From Mycobacterium alsense (lineage in GTDB: Bacteria > Actinomycetota > Actinomycetes > Mycobacteriales > Mycobacteriaceae): a stretch of DNA of 64,000 nt. This document shows positions 42,683-55,090 of this stretch, piece after piece. Within the stretch, counting starts at the first letter, position 1. Each line of letters starts with the position of its first letter. The stretch covers positions 1 through 64,000 of the forward strand of contig NZ_MVHD01000005.1 in assembly GCF_002086635.1 (NCBI RefSeq). The letters are read 5' to 3'. The notes under the pieces were generated by a model. The model did no database searches. It saw nothing but the letters and a program-made list of their open reading frames with translations, and was not told the origin of the DNA. The position numbers and the translations under genes were made by a program.

Positions 42683-44494
42683 GTGCGAGCCCCCGTGACC
42701 GACAACGAGACCCGCGTCCGGAACCCCTATCGATGGGTGCGGGGCGACCACGACGCCGGCAACGTGCATCAGGTCGCCGACTACCGCACCGAGCTGCGCC
42801 TCGCCGAGGACATCGTCGACCCGCAGACCTGGGCCGGCGGGATCGAGGACAAGCGGGCGACCGCACCGCGGCTACGCATCGGCCGTGACAAGTGGGTGAA
42901 TCCGTTGTGGCTCATCCCAGTCGGGTTCGCCCTGCTGATCGCGGCGGTGGCGGTGGGCAAAGGCCTGCACAACACGCCCGCCGTCCAGGCGTTCGTCCAG
43001 CGATATCCCGGCGCACGGGTGCCTGCCGGAATCAACCCGGGCATCCCCGCCTGGGTGGACTGGACGCATTTCTTCAACCTGTTCTTGATGATGTTCATCG
43101 TCCGCTCAGGAATTCAGATTCTGTGCGACCATCCACGGCTGTATTTCAGCCGCAACTCGACCCCGGGCACCGACGAGTGGCTGCGCTTCACGGGGCCGGT
43201 GCCGGACGACCCGCTGTGGACGGCCAAGGACGATTCGGTTTCGTTGCCGGGCCATCTGGGATTACCCGGAATTCGCCATTCGATCGGCTTGGCGCGGTGG
43301 TGGCACCTTGGCATCGACGTGCTGTGGCTGCTCAACGGCGCGGTGTTCTACCTGCTGTTGTTCGTTACCGGCCAATGGCGACGCATCGTTCCGACCAGCT
43401 GGGACGTCTTTCCCAACGCGGCCTCGGTTGCGATCCAGTACCTGTCACTGGACTGGCCGGCGGACAACACCTGGGTGGCCTACAACGCGCTGCAGCTGCT
43501 CGCGTACTTCACCACCGTGTTCGTCGCGGCACCGCTCGCACTGATCACCGGACTTGGGATGTCGCCGGCCATGTCGATGCGCTTCACCGCGATCAGCAAG
43601 CGGATCAGCATCCAGGCGGCACGGTCGATGCATTTCCTGGTGCTGTGTTACTTCCTGTTGTTTGTCGTCGTCCACGTCACGCTCGTCTTCACCACCGAAG
43701 CTTTGCGCAACCTCAACCACATGTTCGCCGGCCGCGACGACGACGGCTGGGTCGGGTTCGCGATGTTTACCGGGGCCATGGTGGTGGTCGCCGCCGCCTG
43801 GGTGCTCGCCACGCCATTCACCTATCGCCATCCCCGCGTGGTCCAACGGGTCGGCTACGCGCTCGTCGGGCCGCTGCAGCGGTGGTTCGAACACGCCAAC
43901 CCGAAGCCCGGCGCATTCACCGACAACGACATCTCCCCGTACTTGTGGCACAACGGCACCTACCCGGAAACCGTTGAGTACAAAGAACTCGAGAAGAACA
44001 ACTTCGTGGATTGGCGGTTGCGCGTCTACGGCCTCGTCGAGCATCCCACCGAGTTCTCCTTAGCCGACTTGCGCGACCTGCAGTACCACGAGCAGATCAC
44101 CCAGCACTTCTGCATCCAGGGTTGGTCGGGTGTCGCCAAATGGGGCGGCGTGTCGATGCGGACGATCATGGACATCGTCAAGCCGCGGCCAGAAGCCAAG
44201 TGGGTGGTGTTCTACTCGTTGGGCGCCGGTGCCGACGGCGGTATCTACTACGCCGCGCATCCGATCGAGCAGATGAGCCACCACCTGACCATGCTTGCCT
44301 ACGACATGAACGGCAAACCCGTGAGCTACGGGCACGGCGCGCCCCTGCGGCTACGTAACGAGTTGCAACACGGCTTCCGCCATGTGAAGTGGCTCAAAGG
44401 CATTGAGTTCGTCGCGCACTACTCCGAGGTCGGCAGTGGTCACGGCGGCTACAACGAAGACCACGAATTCTTCGGTCGGCACCAAACCATCTGA
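42683..44494 (+). CDS. Membrane b-type cytochrome fused to molybdopterin oxidoreductase domain
   Basis: 603 residues from GTG 42683, 7 nt after TAAACT. An N-terminal soluble stretch is followed by four to six transmembrane helices with paired His residues (WTHFFNLFLMMFIVRSGIQIL, RWWHLGIDVLWLLNGAVFYLLL, SMHFLVLCYFLLFVVVHVTLVF), suited to haem b. The C-terminal third is the sulfite-oxidase-type molybdopterin fold, with a metal-binding Cys at residue 477 in HFCIQGWSGVAKWGGVSM. It resembles YedY/YedZ (MsrPQ) but fused in reverse order. Likely a quinone-linked reductase of an unknown S-, N- or C-oxide. Its start motif (VRxP) is shared with ctaD2, indicating duplicated leaders. Confidence 0.75.
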   Translation: MRAPVTDNETRVRNPYRWVRGDHDAGNVHQVADYRTELRLAEDIVDPQTWAGGIEDKRATAPRLRIGRDKWVNPLWLIPVGFALLIAAVAVGKGLHNTPAVQAFVQRYPGARVPAGINPGIPAWVDWTHFFNLFLMMFIVRSGIQILCDHPRLYFSRNSTPGTDEWLRFTGPVPDDPLWTAKDDSVSLPGHLGLPGIRHSIGLARWWHLGIDVLWLLNGAVFYLLLFVTGQWRRIVPTSWDVFPNAASVAIQYLSLDWPADNTWVAYNALQLLAYFTTVFVAAPLALITGLGMSPAMSMRFTAISKRISIQAARSMHFLVLCYFLLFVVVHVTLVFTTEALRNLNHMFAGRDDDGWVGFAMFTGAMVVVAAAWVLATPFTYRHPRVVQRVGYALVGPLQRWFEHANPKPGAFTDNDISPYLWHNGTYPETVEYKELEKNNFVDWRLRVYGLVEHPTEFSLADLRDLQYHEQITQHFCIQGWSGVAKWGGVSMRTIMDIVKPRPEAKWVVFYSLGAGADGGIYYAAHPIEQMSHHLTMLAYDMNGKPVSYGHGAPLRLRNELQHGFRHVKWLKGIEFVAHYSEVGSGHGGYNEDHEFFGRHQTI

Positions 44495-44562
44495 CCCGTA
44501 TCCAACGGCGAGTGACCAAGGCGACACGGCAGAGCTTCCCTATCGCGTAACCATGCGGTAGT

Positions 44563-44588
44563 GTTTACACAACTGCGCTCGTATAAAC
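44563..44588 (+). promoter_or_regulatory. GTTTACACAA-N6-TCGTATAAAC operator/promoter, copy 2
   Basis: Second copy of the palindrome, upstream of ctaD2. TAAACC (44583-44588 region) is the -10, 7 nt before GTG 44597. The whole leader, including GGAAGTGCGA and first codons, resembles that of the molybdopterin gene. Confidence 0.7.
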
Positions 44589-44596
44589 CATGGGAA

Positions 44597-46459
44597 GTGC
44601 GAAAACCCATGGCTGACAACGATCCCGAGGTGCGACGGCGACGCGAACCGGACGGGGGTTGGACCACGCCGGCCGACGGCCGAGGTAGGTCGAAGATCCG
44701 AGCAATGGAGGGTGTGATGGCTACCGAAGTGTCTCCGCGGGTATTGGTGGCGCGCCGCCCCTTCCCCCCGCGCCAGGGGCCGCGGGGCAGCCTCCTGTAC
44801 AAGCTGATCACCACGACCGATCACAAGCTGATCGGCATCATGTACTGCGTCGCCTGCTTCATCTTCTTTTTCATCGGCGGGTTGCTGGCGCTGTTGATGC
44901 GCACCGAGTTGGCCGCGCCCGGGCTGCAGTTTTTGTCCAATGAGCAGTTCAACCAGCTGTTCACCATGCACGGCACGATCATGCTGCTGTTCTATGCGAC
45001 CCCGATCGTGTTCGGGTTCGCCAACCTGGTGCTGCCGCTGCAGATCGGCGCGCCCGACGTGGCGTTCCCGCGGCTCAATGCCCTGTCATTTTGGCTGTTC
45101 GTATTCGGCGCGCTGATCGCTTTGGGGGGGTTCATCACCCCGGGTGGGGCCGCCGACTTCGGTTGGACCGCTTACACGCCCTTGTCCAGCGCGGTCAACA
45201 GTCCGGGCGCCGGAGGCGACCTGTGGATCGTGGGCCTGGCCGTCGGTGGTCTGGGCACCATCCTGGGCGCGGTCAACATGATCACCACCGTGGTGTGCAT
45301 GCGCGCGCCCGGGATGACGATGTTCCGGATGCCGATTTTCACCTGGAACATCCTGATCACCTCGATCCTGGTGCTGATCATCTTCCCGTTGCTGACCGCG
45401 GCGCTGTTCGGGCTGGCCGCCGACCGGCACCTGGGCGCCCACGTCTACGACGCGGCCAACGGCGGGGTGATCCTGTGGCAGCACCTGTTCTGGTTCTTCG
45501 GCCATCCCGAGGTGTACGTCATCGCGCTGCCGTTCTTCGGCATCATCAGCGAGGTGGTGCCGGTGTTCTCGCGCAAGCCGATCTTCGGTTACACCACATT
45601 GATCTATGCCACGCTGTCGATCGCGGCGCTGTCGGTGGCGGTGTGGGCGCACCACATGTTCGCCACCGGAGCCGTTTTGCTGCCGTTCTTTTCGTTCATG
45701 AGCTATCTCATCGCGGTGCCGACCGGGATCAAGTTCGTCAACTGGATCGGCACCATCTGGAAGGGACAGCTGACGTTTGAAACCCCGATGCTGTTCTCGG
45801 TGGGCTTCCTGGTGACCTTCCTGCTGGGCGGGCTGTCCGGGGTCATGCTGGCCAGTCCGCCGATCGACTTCCATGTCACCGACACCTATTTTGTGGTGGC
45901 GCATTTCCACTACGTGTTGTTCGGAACGATCGTGTTCTCCACGTTCGCCGGCATCTACTTCTGGTTCCCGAAGATGACGGGCCGGCTGCTCGACGAGCGG
46001 CTGGGCAAGCTGCATTTCTGGTTGACGTTCATCGGCTTTCACACGACGTTTTTGGTGCAGCACTGGCTGGGCAACATGGGCATGCCCCGCCGTTATGCCG
46101 ACTACCTGCCCACCGACGGCTTCCAGTCGCTCAACATCGTCTCCACCATCGGCGCCTTGATTCTTGGCGCCTCGATGCTGCCGTTCGTGTGGAACGTGTT
46201 CAGGAGTTGGCGCTTCGGAGAACCTGTCACGGTCGACGACCCGTGGGGACACGGGAACTCGCTGGAGTGGGCGACCAGTTGCCCGCCGCCGCGGCACAAC
46301 TTCACCGAGCTGCCCCGGATCCGTTCGGAGCGCCCGGCTTTCGAGCTGCACTACCCGCACATGGTGGAGCGGCTACGCGCCGAGGCGCACGTCGGGCACA
46401 AAGCCCACCACGACACCGGTGCCGACCGGGAGAAACGCCGGGCGGGACAGGGGCCATGA
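44597..46459 (+). CDS. Second cytochrome c oxidase subunit I (CtaD paralogue)
   Basis: 620 residues from GTG 44597 (a later ATG at 44609 or 44717 is possible). Twelve-helix haem-copper oxidase: low-spin haem and CuB/haem a3 ligands are visible in [47 protein letters not shown] and [13 protein letters not shown]. Very close to canonical mycobacterial CtaD, yet distinct and lying outside the cta cluster, so it is a paralogue. Followed by an SdhB-like gene with ATGA overlap. No subunit II or III is here, so it must pair with the housekeeping ones. An NO- or low-oxygen-adapted isoform is plausible but unproven. Confidence 0.9.
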   Translation: MRKPMADNDPEVRRRREPDGGWTTPADGRGRSKIRAMEGVMATEVSPRVLVARRPFPPRQGPRGSLLYKLITTTDHKLIGIMYCVACFIFFFIGGLLALLMRTELAAPGLQFLSNEQFNQLFTMHGTIMLLFYATPIVFGFANLVLPLQIGAPDVAFPRLNALSFWLFVFGALIALGGFITPGGAADFGWTAYTPLSSAVNSPGAGGDLWIVGLAVGGLGTILGAVNMITTVVCMRAPGMTMFRMPIFTWNILITSILVLIIFPLLTAALFGLAADRHLGAHVYDAANGGVILWQHLFWFFGHPEVYVIALPFFGIISEVVPVFSRKPIFGYTTLIYATLSIAALSVAVWAHHMFATGAVLLPFFSFMSYLIAVPTGIKFVNWIGTIWKGQLTFETPMLFSVGFLVTFLLGGLSGVMLASPPIDFHVTDTYFVVAHFHYVLFGTIVFSTFAGIYFWFPKMTGRLLDERLGKLHFWLTFIGFHTTFLVQHWLGNMGMPRRYADYLPTDGFQSLNIVSTIGALILGASMLPFVWNVFRSWRFGEPVTVDDPWGHGNSLEWATSCPPPRHNFTELPRIRSERPAFELHYPHMVERLRAEAHVGHKAHHDTGADREKRRAGQGP

Positions 46460-47202
46460 CCTACAGTGCGAAGATCCGGGTGTGGCGGGGCGACGCGAGC
46501 GGCGGTGATCTCCGCGACTTTTCCGTCGAGGTCAACGAGGGCGAGGTGGTGCTCGACGTCATCCATCGGTTGCAGGCGACGCAAGCCCCGGACCTCGCGG
46601 TCCGCTGGAACTGCAAAGCGGGCAAATGCGGTTCCTGCTCGGCGGAGATCAACGGCTATCCCCTGCTGATGTGCATGACCCGCATGTCAAACTTCGCCGA
46701 GAACGAGACCGTCACCGTCACACCGATGCGCGCCTTCCCGGTGATTCGTGATCTGGTCACCGATGTGTCGTTCAACTACGAAAAGGCTCGGGAGATACCG
46801 TCTTTCGCACCCCCGAAGGACCTGCGGCCCGGTGAGTATCGGATGGCCCAGGTCGACGTCCAGCGCTCGCAGGAGTTCCGCAAGTGCATCGAATGCTTCC
46901 TGTGTCAGGACGTCTGCCACGTGATCCGCGACCATGACGAGAACAAGAAGGCGTTCGCCGGGCCCCGCTTCTTCATTCGCCTGGCCGAGCTGGAGATGCA
47001 CCCGCTCGACACGGCCGACCGGCGGGACCTGGCCCAGGACCAGTACGGCCTGGGCCTATGCAACATCACCAAATGTTGCACCGAGGTCTGCCCGGAGCAC
47101 ATCAAGATCACCGACAACGCCATCATCCCGATGAAGGAACGCGTCACCGGCCGCAGGTATGACCCGGTGGTCTGGCTGGGACGCAGGCTCTTCCGCCGGT
47201 AG
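46456..47202 (+). CDS. Succinate dehydrogenase/fumarate reductase iron-sulfur subunit (SdhB paralogue)
   Basis: 248 residues, ATG overlapping the ctaD2 stop. N-terminal [2Fe-2S] ligands [21 protein letters not shown]; then [13 protein letters not shown] and [15 protein letters not shown] for the [4Fe-4S] and [3Fe-4S] clusters. It is closest by recall to Rv0247c, the Fe-S subunit of Sdh1. No SdhA or membrane anchor lies here, so it would join partners encoded elsewhere or serve as an alternative Fe-S subunit with ctaD2's chain. Translational coupling to ctaD2 is the notable feature. Confidence 0.92.
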   Translation: MTYSAKIRVWRGDASGGDLRDFSVEVNEGEVVLDVIHRLQATQAPDLAVRWNCKAGKCGSCSAEINGYPLLMCMTRMSNFAENETVTVTPMRAFPVIRDLVTDVSFNYEKAREIPSFAPPKDLRPGEYRMAQVDVQRSQEFRKCIECFLCQDVCHVIRDHDENKKAFAGPRFFIRLAELEMHPLDTADRRDLAQDQYGLGLCNITKCCTEVCPEHIKITDNAIIPMKERVTGRRYDPVVWLGRRLFRR

Positions 47203-47205
47203 CGC

Positions 47206-47667
47206 TCAGTTCGGCTGTTTCCCAAGCGTTCCGCGTGTGATGAGGGCGTCGAGCTCGGGTGTGTCCGTGCCGGTTAGCCGTCGGTGCATGGCCCAGGCGA
47301 TCCGGGTGCCCTGGACCTTGGCACGATCGGCGACGGGTCCGGAGAACATCTCGTCAACGGTGTCGTTCCATACGGTCAGCCATCGGACAAAGTGGCGGCC
47401 GCTGAGCGGGGTTCGCTGATGGACGCGGCGGTGGGCATGCAGCGCGCTGCCCCGGTAGAGTCCGGCGCGAAAGAGCGCGGTCTCCCAGAAGTCGGCCATC
47501 ACCGGAATGTGCGAATCCAGGCCCGCGCTGCGTAACTCGGCGAAGGGCTCGCCGAGCGTGTCGTCGAGCATTACCCGGCCGTAGAACCGGCGCAACAGCG
47601 CCTCGACATCCGCCCGGTCGCCGAGATCGGCGACGGCCTGACCCATCGGTACCCGCAACTCAGTCAT
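47206..47667 (-). CDS. Group III truncated haemoglobin
   Basis: 153 residues. Family features: [101 protein letters not shown]. The distal/proximal His region is HAHRRVH and the aromatic FWE is diagnostic. Group III globins bind O2 and NO. Its start overlaps the regulator gene (paralogue 2) by 8 bp, so the two are expressed together, supporting an NO-sensing module. It converges with the SdhB gene. Confidence 0.9.
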   Translation of the reverse strand: MTELRVPMGQAVADLGDRADVEALLRRFYGRVMLDDTLGEPFAELRSAGLDSHIPVMADFWETALFRAGLYRGSALHAHRRVHQRTPLSGRHFVRWLTVWNDTVDEMFSGPVADRAKVQGTRIAWAMHRRLTGTDTPELDALITRGTLGKQPN

Positions 47668-48391
47668 TGGCGGTCACCCGGACGCGGCACAGTTCGGGTT
47701 CGACGAATGGTTCGAGCTCGGCCCGCAGCACCGGGTCAACCGCATCGCCCTCGCGGGCCGCGGCTTTCTTAAGCAGGCCCTGCAGCGTTCCGCGGTGCAT
47801 GGCGCACGCCACCTCGGGATGGGCCCGGGCCAGCTCGCGGACCGGGCAGCTGTGCAGCTCGATGGTCCGCCGCTTGCCGGTCGCCGAGCTTTCGGGTGGG
47901 GCCAGCTCGGGGCCAAATCCCATCCGGTCGAATACCTTGGCCACCGCCGCGGCTCGTTCCTCGAGGACGGTCCCGGGTTCACGGAGGTCGGTAACCCGTT
48001 GCCCCGCACCGTCTTCGGCCCCGATCCGCTCCGCCCATCGTCGGCCGACGGCTTCGGCGCGGCGGCGTCGCTCGTCGGCGGTGTCGCCCAGTTCCAGCGC
48101 CAGTATCTCGGCCAGGGTTCGATAGTCCAGCCGCTCGCGCACCGCGCGGTAGCCGGTACGCGGACGCCCGACACCGGTCCTCGTTATCCGGGTGCGCTCG
48201 ACGACTCCGTCATCGCACAACGCGTCAAGGTGGAACCGCACCGTCGTCGTGTGCAGTCCCAGTTTGGCTGCGAGTTCGGCTGCGTCGACCGGCTCGTCGT
48301 GTTCTCGCACCAGCTCGAGGACTCGCTGGCGCTGCCGGTTGGTACCCGCGCGGTGCCGTCGCCCGGTCGCGTCTTCGCCGTGCCGGTCCAC
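47660..48391 (-). CDS. SufR-like HTH regulator with C-terminal Cys cluster (paralogue 2)
   Basis: 243 residues, GTG start. [58 protein letters not shown]-terminal Cys pattern [29 protein letters not shown] ... ELCRVRV aligns with the two other paralogues. Divergent from an Acg-type nitroreductase, and a perfect TATTATT-CATT-AATAATA palindrome is in between, so it likely controls the acg-aconitase operon and itself plus the globin. Confidence 0.8.
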   Translation of the reverse strand: MDRHGEDATGRRHRAGTNRQRQRVLELVREHDEPVDAAELAAKLGLHTTTVRFHLDALCDDGVVERTRITRTGVGRPRTGYRAVRERLDYRTLAEILALELGDTADERRRRAEAVGRRWAERIGAEDGAGQRVTDLREPGTVLEERAAAVAKVFDRMGFGPELAPPESSATGKRRTIELHSCPVRELARAHPEVACAMHRGTLQGLLKKAAAREGDAVDPVLRAELEPFVEPELCRVRVTAND

Positions 48392-48436
48392 CCCAACTCG
48401 TCCTCTCGTCCGGTTGTCCTCCAGCTATTTAGAGGA

Positions 48437-48454
48437 TATTATTCATTAATAATA
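48437..48454. promoter_or_regulatory. Perfect palindrome between regulator 2 and the acg operon
   Basis: TATTATT-CATT-AATAATA (7+4+7), very AT-rich against the surrounding GC. The first 13 bases with GG, GGATATTATTCAT, recur before the second nitroreductase at 62262. Confidence 0.65.
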
Positions 48455-48479
48455 GCACTCGATGCAAGGCAGGTGCGCT

Positions 48480-49469
48480 GTGTTCGACACGGTGGTGGAG
48501 ACCGCGAAAATCGAAGTCATCGAGAACGCTGTGCGGCTGGCGTGCCGCGCCCCGTCGCTGTACAACACCCAGCCGTGGCGGTGGGTGGCGGACGGCGGCC
48601 GGCTGGACCTGTTTCTCGATCCGAGCCGCCTCGTGCACGCGGACCGATCGATGCGGGAGGCCCACATCGGCTGCGGCGGTGCGCTCGAGCACCTTCGGGT
48701 GGCCATGGCCGCCGCGGGGTGGACGACCGACGTGGAGCGCTTTCCCACTCCGGACAACCCGGCACACCTGGCCAGGCTGCAGTTTGTCCCCGCGGACCGC
48801 GTCACCGACGAGCAGCGCCGCCGCGCCGATGCGATCCTGAAGCGCCGGACCGATCGGCTCCCGTTCTTCGCGCCGACCGGCTGGGATTCGTTCGAGCCCC
48901 TGCTGCGCAGCAGCGTCGACACCGAGGCGGTGCGGTTGGACGTCCTCGAGGAGGAGATGCGTCCGCGCCTCGCCGAAGCGGCCGAACTCACCGAATCGCT
49001 GCGCCGCTACGACTCGGCATATCATTCCGAACTCCACTGGTGGACTGCGCCGTTCGAGGTGTCGGAGGGTATCCCGTACAGCTCGCTGGTATCGGTCGCA
49101 GAGTACGACCGGGTGGCCGTCAACCGGGCCTTTCCGTTCACCCACAACACAGATCGGCGCACCGCGATCGTCGCGGACTACTCGAAGATCCTGATGCTGT
49201 CCACCGACGACGACAGCCCCGGCAGCGCGCTGGCGTGTGGCGAGGCGCTGTCGCGCGCGCTGCTGGAATGCACGATGGCCGGCCTGGCGACCTGCCCGGT
49301 GTCGCACCTGACGGAACTGTCGGTCAGCCGCGAGCTCCTCGCGGCGCTGACCGACCACACCGACCTGCCCCAGGTCCTGATCCGGGTCGGTGTGGCGCCG
49401 GCGCTGGACTCGCCGCCGCCACCCACACCGCGGCGTCCGCTCGCCGACGTGTTGCGGTTGGCGAGCTGA
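48480..49469 (+). CDS. acg: Acg-type putative nitroreductase
   Basis: 329 residues from GTG 48480 (an ATG at 48462 is possible but lacks an RBS). The Acg family start [23 protein letters not shown] is clear, with [30 protein letters not shown] and the C-terminal [30 protein letters not shown]. Closest by recall to Rv2032 (Acg), a DosR-regulon protein that sequesters FMN rather than reducing nitro-compounds. First gene of an operon with a second aconitase, 17 bp downstream. GGATATTATTCAT lies 34 bp upstream. Confidence 0.87.
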   Translation: MFDTVVETAKIEVIENAVRLACRAPSLYNTQPWRWVADGGRLDLFLDPSRLVHADRSMREAHIGCGGALEHLRVAMAAAGWTTDVERFPTPDNPAHLARLQFVPADRVTDEQRRRADAILKRRTDRLPFFAPTGWDSFEPLLRSSVDTEAVRLDVLEEEMRPRLAEAAELTESLRRYDSAYHSELHWWTAPFEVSEGIPYSSLVSVAEYDRVAVNRAFPFTHNTDRRTAIVADYSKILMLSTDDDSPGSALACGEALSRALLECTMAGLATCPVSHLTELSVSRELLAALTDHTDLPQVLIRVGVAPALDSPPPPTPRRPLADVLRLAS

Positions 49470-49486
49470 CCCGCGGAGGTGTTCCG

Positions 49487-52291
<2,805 letters not shown>

Positions 52292-52321
52292 CAGCGGAGT
52301 CCGACCCAGGAAGAAGGCGCC

Positions 52322-52648
52322 ATGGCCGAGGAGATGTACCACCCCACCACCCCCGAGATCCACAACCTCCGTAAGAAACTCGCGCCGCATACCCACGAGG
52401 CGTTCGAGGCGTTTTCGCGTGCGGTGTTCGCCGACGGCGCCCTCCCGGAGAAAACCAAACAGCTCATCGCGGTCGCGGTCGCGCACACCACGCAGTGCCC
52501 CTACTGCATCCGGGGCCACACGCGGCTCGCGCGCCGGAAAGGCAACACCGACAACGAGATCATGGAGGCCATCTGGGTCGCGGCCGAGATGCGCGCCGGG
52601 GGCGCCTACGCCCACGCCACGCTCGCCCTCGAAGAGCTCGCCAAATAG
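52322..52648 (+). CDS. AhpD-like/carboxymuconolactone decarboxylase-fold protein
   Basis: 108 residues. Redox motif C59-P-Y-C62 in AVAVAHTTQCPYCIRGHTRLARRKG, the AhpD hallmark with the nearby His. Such proteins reduce peroxides or act as peroxidase adapters; true decarboxylases of this fold usually lack CxxC. Third gene of the acg-acn operon, so it fits oxidative/nitrosative defence. Its partner peroxiredoxin is not adjacent. Confidence 0.88.
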   Translation: MAEEMYHPTTPEIHNLRKKLAPHTHEAFEAFSRAVFADGALPEKTKQLIAVAVAHTTQCPYCIRGHTRLARRKGNTDNEIMEAIWVAAEMRAGGAYAHATLALEELAK

Positions 52649-52665
52649 TTGCCCAGAGGAGTCGC

Positions 52666-53811
52666 GTGGTCCGCACCGCCGTAGACCGCAGCGCGGTCAT
52701 CGCCGAGATCGAAACGGTCCCCCTGCGTATCCCGCTCCGGGCCGACGGCACACCCGGCGCTTCGCTCTGGGGCGACCAACTGTCCGCGGCGGATTCACTG
52801 CTCGTCAAGGTGACGACGCGCGGCGGGGTGGAAGGGTGGGGGGAAGCCTTCGGTTTTCGCGCGGTCAATGCGGCCAAGCTTGCCGTCGACGAACTGATCG
52901 CACCGTTATGCATCGGCGAGGACGCCACTCGAATCGGGCCGCTGATGCTGGGGCTTCAAAAGAAGCTGCACGTCTTCGGGCGCGGAGGCGCCTTGACCTA
53001 TGGGCTGTCGGCCGTGGACATCGCCCTGTGGGACATCGCCGGCAAGCTCGCCGACGCGCCGGTGTGTCGGCTCCTCGGCGGCGGAGAGACCACGATGCCG
53101 TGCTACGCGAGCCTGGCCTGCTATTCCGATCCCCCGCTGGTCCGCGCCGCGGTGCGCCAAGCAATCGACGGCGGCTTTCGCGTGATCAAGCTGCACGAGT
53201 CCGGCCTGCCGGCGATCCGCGCGGCGCGCGAGGAAGCCGGACCCGATGTCGAGCTGATCGTGGACGCCGGATGTTCCTGGACGTTGGCAGAGGCCGGGGT
53301 TGTCGCCGAAGAACTCGGGGCGGTTCGGCTCAAATTTCTCGAGGAACCACTGTGGCCGCCGGAGAATTTCGGCGGCCTGGCCGAACTTCGGAGAACTACG
53401 GGCATTCCGATCTCGGCCGGTGAAAACGCTTCCACCCTCCTGGAATTCGAGCGAATGCTCAGCGCGAGGGCCATAGACTTCGTTCAGCCGAGCCCGGCCA
53501 AACTGGGCGGGATCAGCGAGTTGCGCAAAGTCTTTCCCCTCGCGGCCGTCCACAACGTTCCGGTGATGACGCACTCCTTCTACGACGGCCCCGGGTTGCT
53601 CGCGGCGCTTCATGCCACCGCCGCGCTGGGCACCCGCGACTCGATGATCGAGTGGCGCTGGTTCGATCTGGAAGCGGCCATCTACGGTCCCGCCTTCGCC
53701 CCGAAGGCGGGACGGGTTTCGGTCCCGCAGGGGCCGGGCCTGGGAATCGACCCCGATCCCGACGTCATCGGCGCCTACCGACGGCAAAACGGCACCATGA
53801 CGGCGCCATGA
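52666..53811 (+). CDS. Enolase-superfamily mandelate racemase/muconate lactonizing enzyme
   Basis: 381 residues from GTG 52666 (AGAGGA 6 nt upstream). Barrel motifs: FRVIKLHE (base Lys), DAGCSW (metal Asp), EEPLW (metal Glu), GEN (metal Glu) and the late THSFYDGPG. It abstracts an alpha-proton from a carboxylate; racemase versus dehydratase cannot be told. The last gene of the acg operon; its role in nitrite metabolism is not obvious, so it may be a passenger. Confidence 0.87.
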   Translation: MVRTAVDRSAVIAEIETVPLRIPLRADGTPGASLWGDQLSAADSLLVKVTTRGGVEGWGEAFGFRAVNAAKLAVDELIAPLCIGEDATRIGPLMLGLQKKLHVFGRGGALTYGLSAVDIALWDIAGKLADAPVCRLLGGGETTMPCYASLACYSDPPLVRAAVRQAIDGGFRVIKLHESGLPAIRAAREEAGPDVELIVDAGCSWTLAEAGVVAEELGAVRLKFLEEPLWPPENFGGLAELRRTTGIPISAGENASTLLEFERMLSARAIDFVQPSPAKLGGISELRKVFPLAAVHNVPVMTHSFYDGPGLLAALHATAALGTRDSMIEWRWFDLEAAIYGPAFAPKAGRVSVPQGPGLGIDPDPDVIGAYRRQNGTMTAP

Positions 53812-53873
53812 CGACGGACGCTGTCTCACGCCCCGCCAAATCGCTCTGGTCAGTGCGCGCGTGACGGGCTAGA

Positions 53874-53900
53874 GTTTACACAAAACGTACTTGTAAAAAT
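53874..53900 (+). promoter_or_regulatory. GTTTACACAA-N7-TTGTAAAAAT operator/promoter, copy 3
   Basis: Third relative of the 42649 palindrome (8 of 10 matches in the second arm, spacer 7 instead of 6). It precedes the osmC-hemerythrin-ferredoxin operon. TAAAAA lies 7 nt before GTG 53907, the same geometry as copies 1 and 2. Confidence 0.6.
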
Positions 53901-53927
53901 ATTGATGTGAGAAAGGGGTCGAGGAGT

Positions 53928-54389
53928 ATGAGCATTGCGCAACGCACCGCGCAGACCACATGGGAAGGCCCGCTGGCGTCGGGTGATGGCACGGTGTCGC
54001 AGGGCAGCAGCGGCGCCCTGGACGGCCTGGCCCTGACCTGGGCCGCCCGGACCGAGCAGCCCGGCGGCAAGACCAGCCCGGAAGAGCTTCTCGCGGCGGC
54101 GCATTCGTCGTGCTTCTCGATGGCGCTGGCGTTGAAGTTGGGTGAGAACGACACACCGCCCCAGCGGCTCGATGTCACGGCCACCGTCACCCTGGACGCG
54201 GTCGACGAAGTCCCGACCATCACCACGTCGCGGTTGCGGGTCAAGGCGCGCGTGCCCGGGCTGGACTCCGAAGGATTCGCGGCGGTGGTGAACCAGGCCG
54301 CCGCCCTGTGCCCGGTGTCGCGGCTGTTCGCCGGCGCCAACATCAGTGTCGACGCCGAACTCGACGAGACCGCATCGGCCGGCGCATAG
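53928..54389 (+). CDS. OsmC/Ohr-family peroxiredoxin
   Basis: 153 residues from ATG 53928, the family start (MSIAQRTAQ), although a leaderless GTG at 53907 would add 7 residues. Catalytic Cys pair: first in AAHSSCFSMALA, second in NQAAALCPVSRLF. It reduces organic hydroperoxides with thiols. First gene of the operon with a hemerythrin and a ferredoxin. Confidence 0.92.
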   Translation: MSIAQRTAQTTWEGPLASGDGTVSQGSSGALDGLALTWAARTEQPGGKTSPEELLAAAHSSCFSMALALKLGENDTPPQRLDVTATVTLDAVDEVPTITTSRLRVKARVPGLDSEGFAAVVNQAAALCPVSRLFAGANISVDAELDETASAGA

Positions 54390-54397
54390 GAGCACCG

Positions 54398-54871
54398 ATG
54401 ACCAGCCCGGCCCTGTCCGACGTCCTGACGCGCGAGCACCGCGAAATCGACGCCGCGATAGAGACTTTCATCGAAAAGCTCGACCGCGGCAGCCTGCAGC
54501 CCGAACTGCTCACCGGGGCATTGGAAGCGCTGCGCCGGCACATCTACGCCGAGGAGATCTTCCTTTTCCCGCCGATCCGGGAGGCCGGGGTGGTGATGCC
54601 GGTCTTCGTGATGCTGCGCGAACACGGTGAGCTGTGGCGCACGATGGACGCCTTGGCGGATCTACTCGCCGAAGGGAGCGACAGCGCGCGGTTGACCGAG
54701 ACCTGCGCGCAGCTGCTGGATCAACTTCATCAGCACAACTCCAAGGAGGAGCCGGTCATCTATCCGAACGCGGACACCGGCCTGCCACCCCACACGAGTG
54801 CGGAACTGACGCGGTTCCTGGAATCCGGGCGCACTCCAGACGGGTGGGTGTGCCAGCAGGCGGGTGCATGA
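54398..54871 (+). CDS. Hemerythrin HHE-domain protein
   Basis: 157 residues. Non-haem di-iron ligands are spread along the four-helix bundle: LTREHREIDAAIETF, RRHIYAEEIFLFPPI, MLREHGELWRTMDA and DQLHQHNSKEEPVIYP. The fold binds O2, NO or iron; in this context NO sensing, iron repair or oxygen storage are likely. Between osmC and a ferredoxin, 8 bp after osmC, so co-translated. Confidence 0.9.
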   Translation: MTSPALSDVLTREHREIDAAIETFIEKLDRGSLQPELLTGALEALRRHIYAEEIFLFPPIREAGVVMPVFVMLREHGELWRTMDALADLLAEGSDSARLTETCAQLLDQLHQHNSKEEPVIYPNADTGLPPHTSAELTRFLESGRTPDGWVCQQAGA

Positions 54872-54887
54872 TCGAAGGAGGAATCTC

Positions 54888-55079
54888 ATGCGCGTCGTAG
54901 TGGACCGTGATCGCTGTGAGGGCAACGCCTTTTGCACGAATCTCGCGCCCGAGGTGTTCCAGCTCGACGACGACGAGTACGCCGTCGTCATCGCGGACCC
55001 CGTTCCGGTCGAGCAGGAGGAGCTCGTCGAGAAGGCCATCGCCGCGTGCCCGCGCGCGGCGCTGTCCCGCAAGGACTGA
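54888..55079 (+). CDS. Single-cluster ferredoxin
   Basis: 63 residues, ATG with AAGGAGG. Cys10 and Cys16 in DRCEGNAFCTNLAPEVF plus a C-terminal Cys in AACPRAAL; Asn replaces the middle Cys of the usual C-x2-C-x2-C, so a [3Fe-4S] cluster is expected. Such ferredoxins serve P450 or oxidoreductase partners. Last gene of the osmC operon. Confidence 0.9.
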   Translation: MRVVVDRDRCEGNAFCTNLAPEVFQLDDDEYAVVIADPVPVEQEELVEKAIAACPRAALSRKD

Positions 55080-55090
55080 CGGCGCGGGGC

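Noticed and set aside
47795..49486. N-terminal extension of the aconitase frame (about 560 residues)
   Set aside because: Antisense to regulator 2 and out of frame with acg; the aconitase family start and RBS are at 49487.
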